This document shows positions 42,883-42,951 of a stretch of DNA of 42,951 bases, one piece after another. The DNA is from Helicobacter bilis (lineage in GTDB: Bacteria; Campylobacterota; Campylobacteria; Campylobacterales; Helicobacteraceae): the NCBI RefSeq assembly GCF_900198365.1, contig NZ_FZMS01000036.1:1-42951 (forward strand), given 5' to 3'. How positions within the stretch are numbered: the stretch's first letter is position 1; each line of letters begins with the position of its first letter. Under the pieces are notes generated by a model that made no database searches, was not told where the DNA came from, and saw only the letters and a list, made by a program, of their open reading frames with translations. A program made the translations under genes and the position numbers.

Positions 42883-42951
42883 ATATGATTAGACATGTTT
42901 TAATGGCTTTGCAACAAGTTTTGCATATAAGAGTTAGCTAGAAAAAATTTT

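Noticed and set aside
1-42951. tRNA, rRNA, CRISPR, transposase or integrase genes
   Set aside because: I looked for T-loop GTTCGA-type sequences, regular spaced repeats and transposase or recombinase motifs and saw none.

Overview
The window is AT-rich and densely coded. It looks like a chromosomal segment of a Helicobacter-type campylobacterote. The protein sequences (AhpC, EF-P, FlgL, HldD, FtsA/FtsZ, DksA-like) read as close relatives of H. pylori proteins. The gene strings rluD–FN3 lipoprotein–trmB–ftsE–ftsX–envC and ppiD-like–ftsA–ftsZ follow Helicobacter gene orders as I remember them. argB, a glutathionylspermidine-synthase-like gene and FkbM/sugar-type methyltransferases point to a non-pylori, probably enterohepatic species. 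This is inference; there is no rRNA in the window.

Layout. 1–2.3 kb: a META-domain exported protein, a 23-bp perfect hairpin, and a methyltransferase with a 14-base poly-G tract (phase variation, currently ON). 2.5–5.8 kb: lactate permease, lptB, uppS. 5.8–6.7 kb: a non-coding stretch with many hairpins plus a small, probably frameshifted gene. 6.7–11.9 kb: efp–cysQ-like–accD–rlmH–dksA-like–membrane protein, then ahpC with an operator-like palindrome. 12.0–14.7 kb: a sugar nucleotidyltransferase, a 600-bp gap with a small exported ORF, and purD. 15.0–22.3 kb: rluD-like, FN3 lipoprotein, trmB, ftsE, ftsX, envC, nth. 22.6–27.7 kb: ppiD-like, ftsA, ftsZ, and an orphan amino-acid-type ABC ATPase. 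27.7–31.6 kb: accessory-looking, with long gaps, a small helix-turn-helix-like gene, an FkbM methyltransferase behind a poly-T promoter tract, and argB. 31.6–42.9 kb: ankyrin protein and HIT protein, flgL with a sigma54 promoter, a divergent TsaB, hldD, hldE, a dCACHE chemoreceptor, and a GSP-synthase-like ATP-grasp enzyme.

How the genes fit together. The largest theme is the cell envelope: LPS transport (lptB), undecaprenyl carrier (uppS), heptose supply (hldD/hldE), surface-sugar modification (two methyltransferases and a nucleotidyltransferase) and division/peptidoglycan splitting (ftsEX–envC, ftsAZ). Two of the surface genes sit on long homopolymer tracts, so surface structure is probably switched stochastically. 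Most transcription units begin with an extended -10 of the form TGnTATAAT and a plain AAGGA-type ribosome site; clear intrinsic terminators are rare.

I found no IS element, CRISPR array, tRNA or rRNA. A palindromic repeat of the CHxERSE type is inserted in frame in trmB. I see no single obvious new defence or mobile system. The best candidates for something undescribed are the hairpin-rich 5953–6278 region, the small gene beside it, and the two homopolymer switches.
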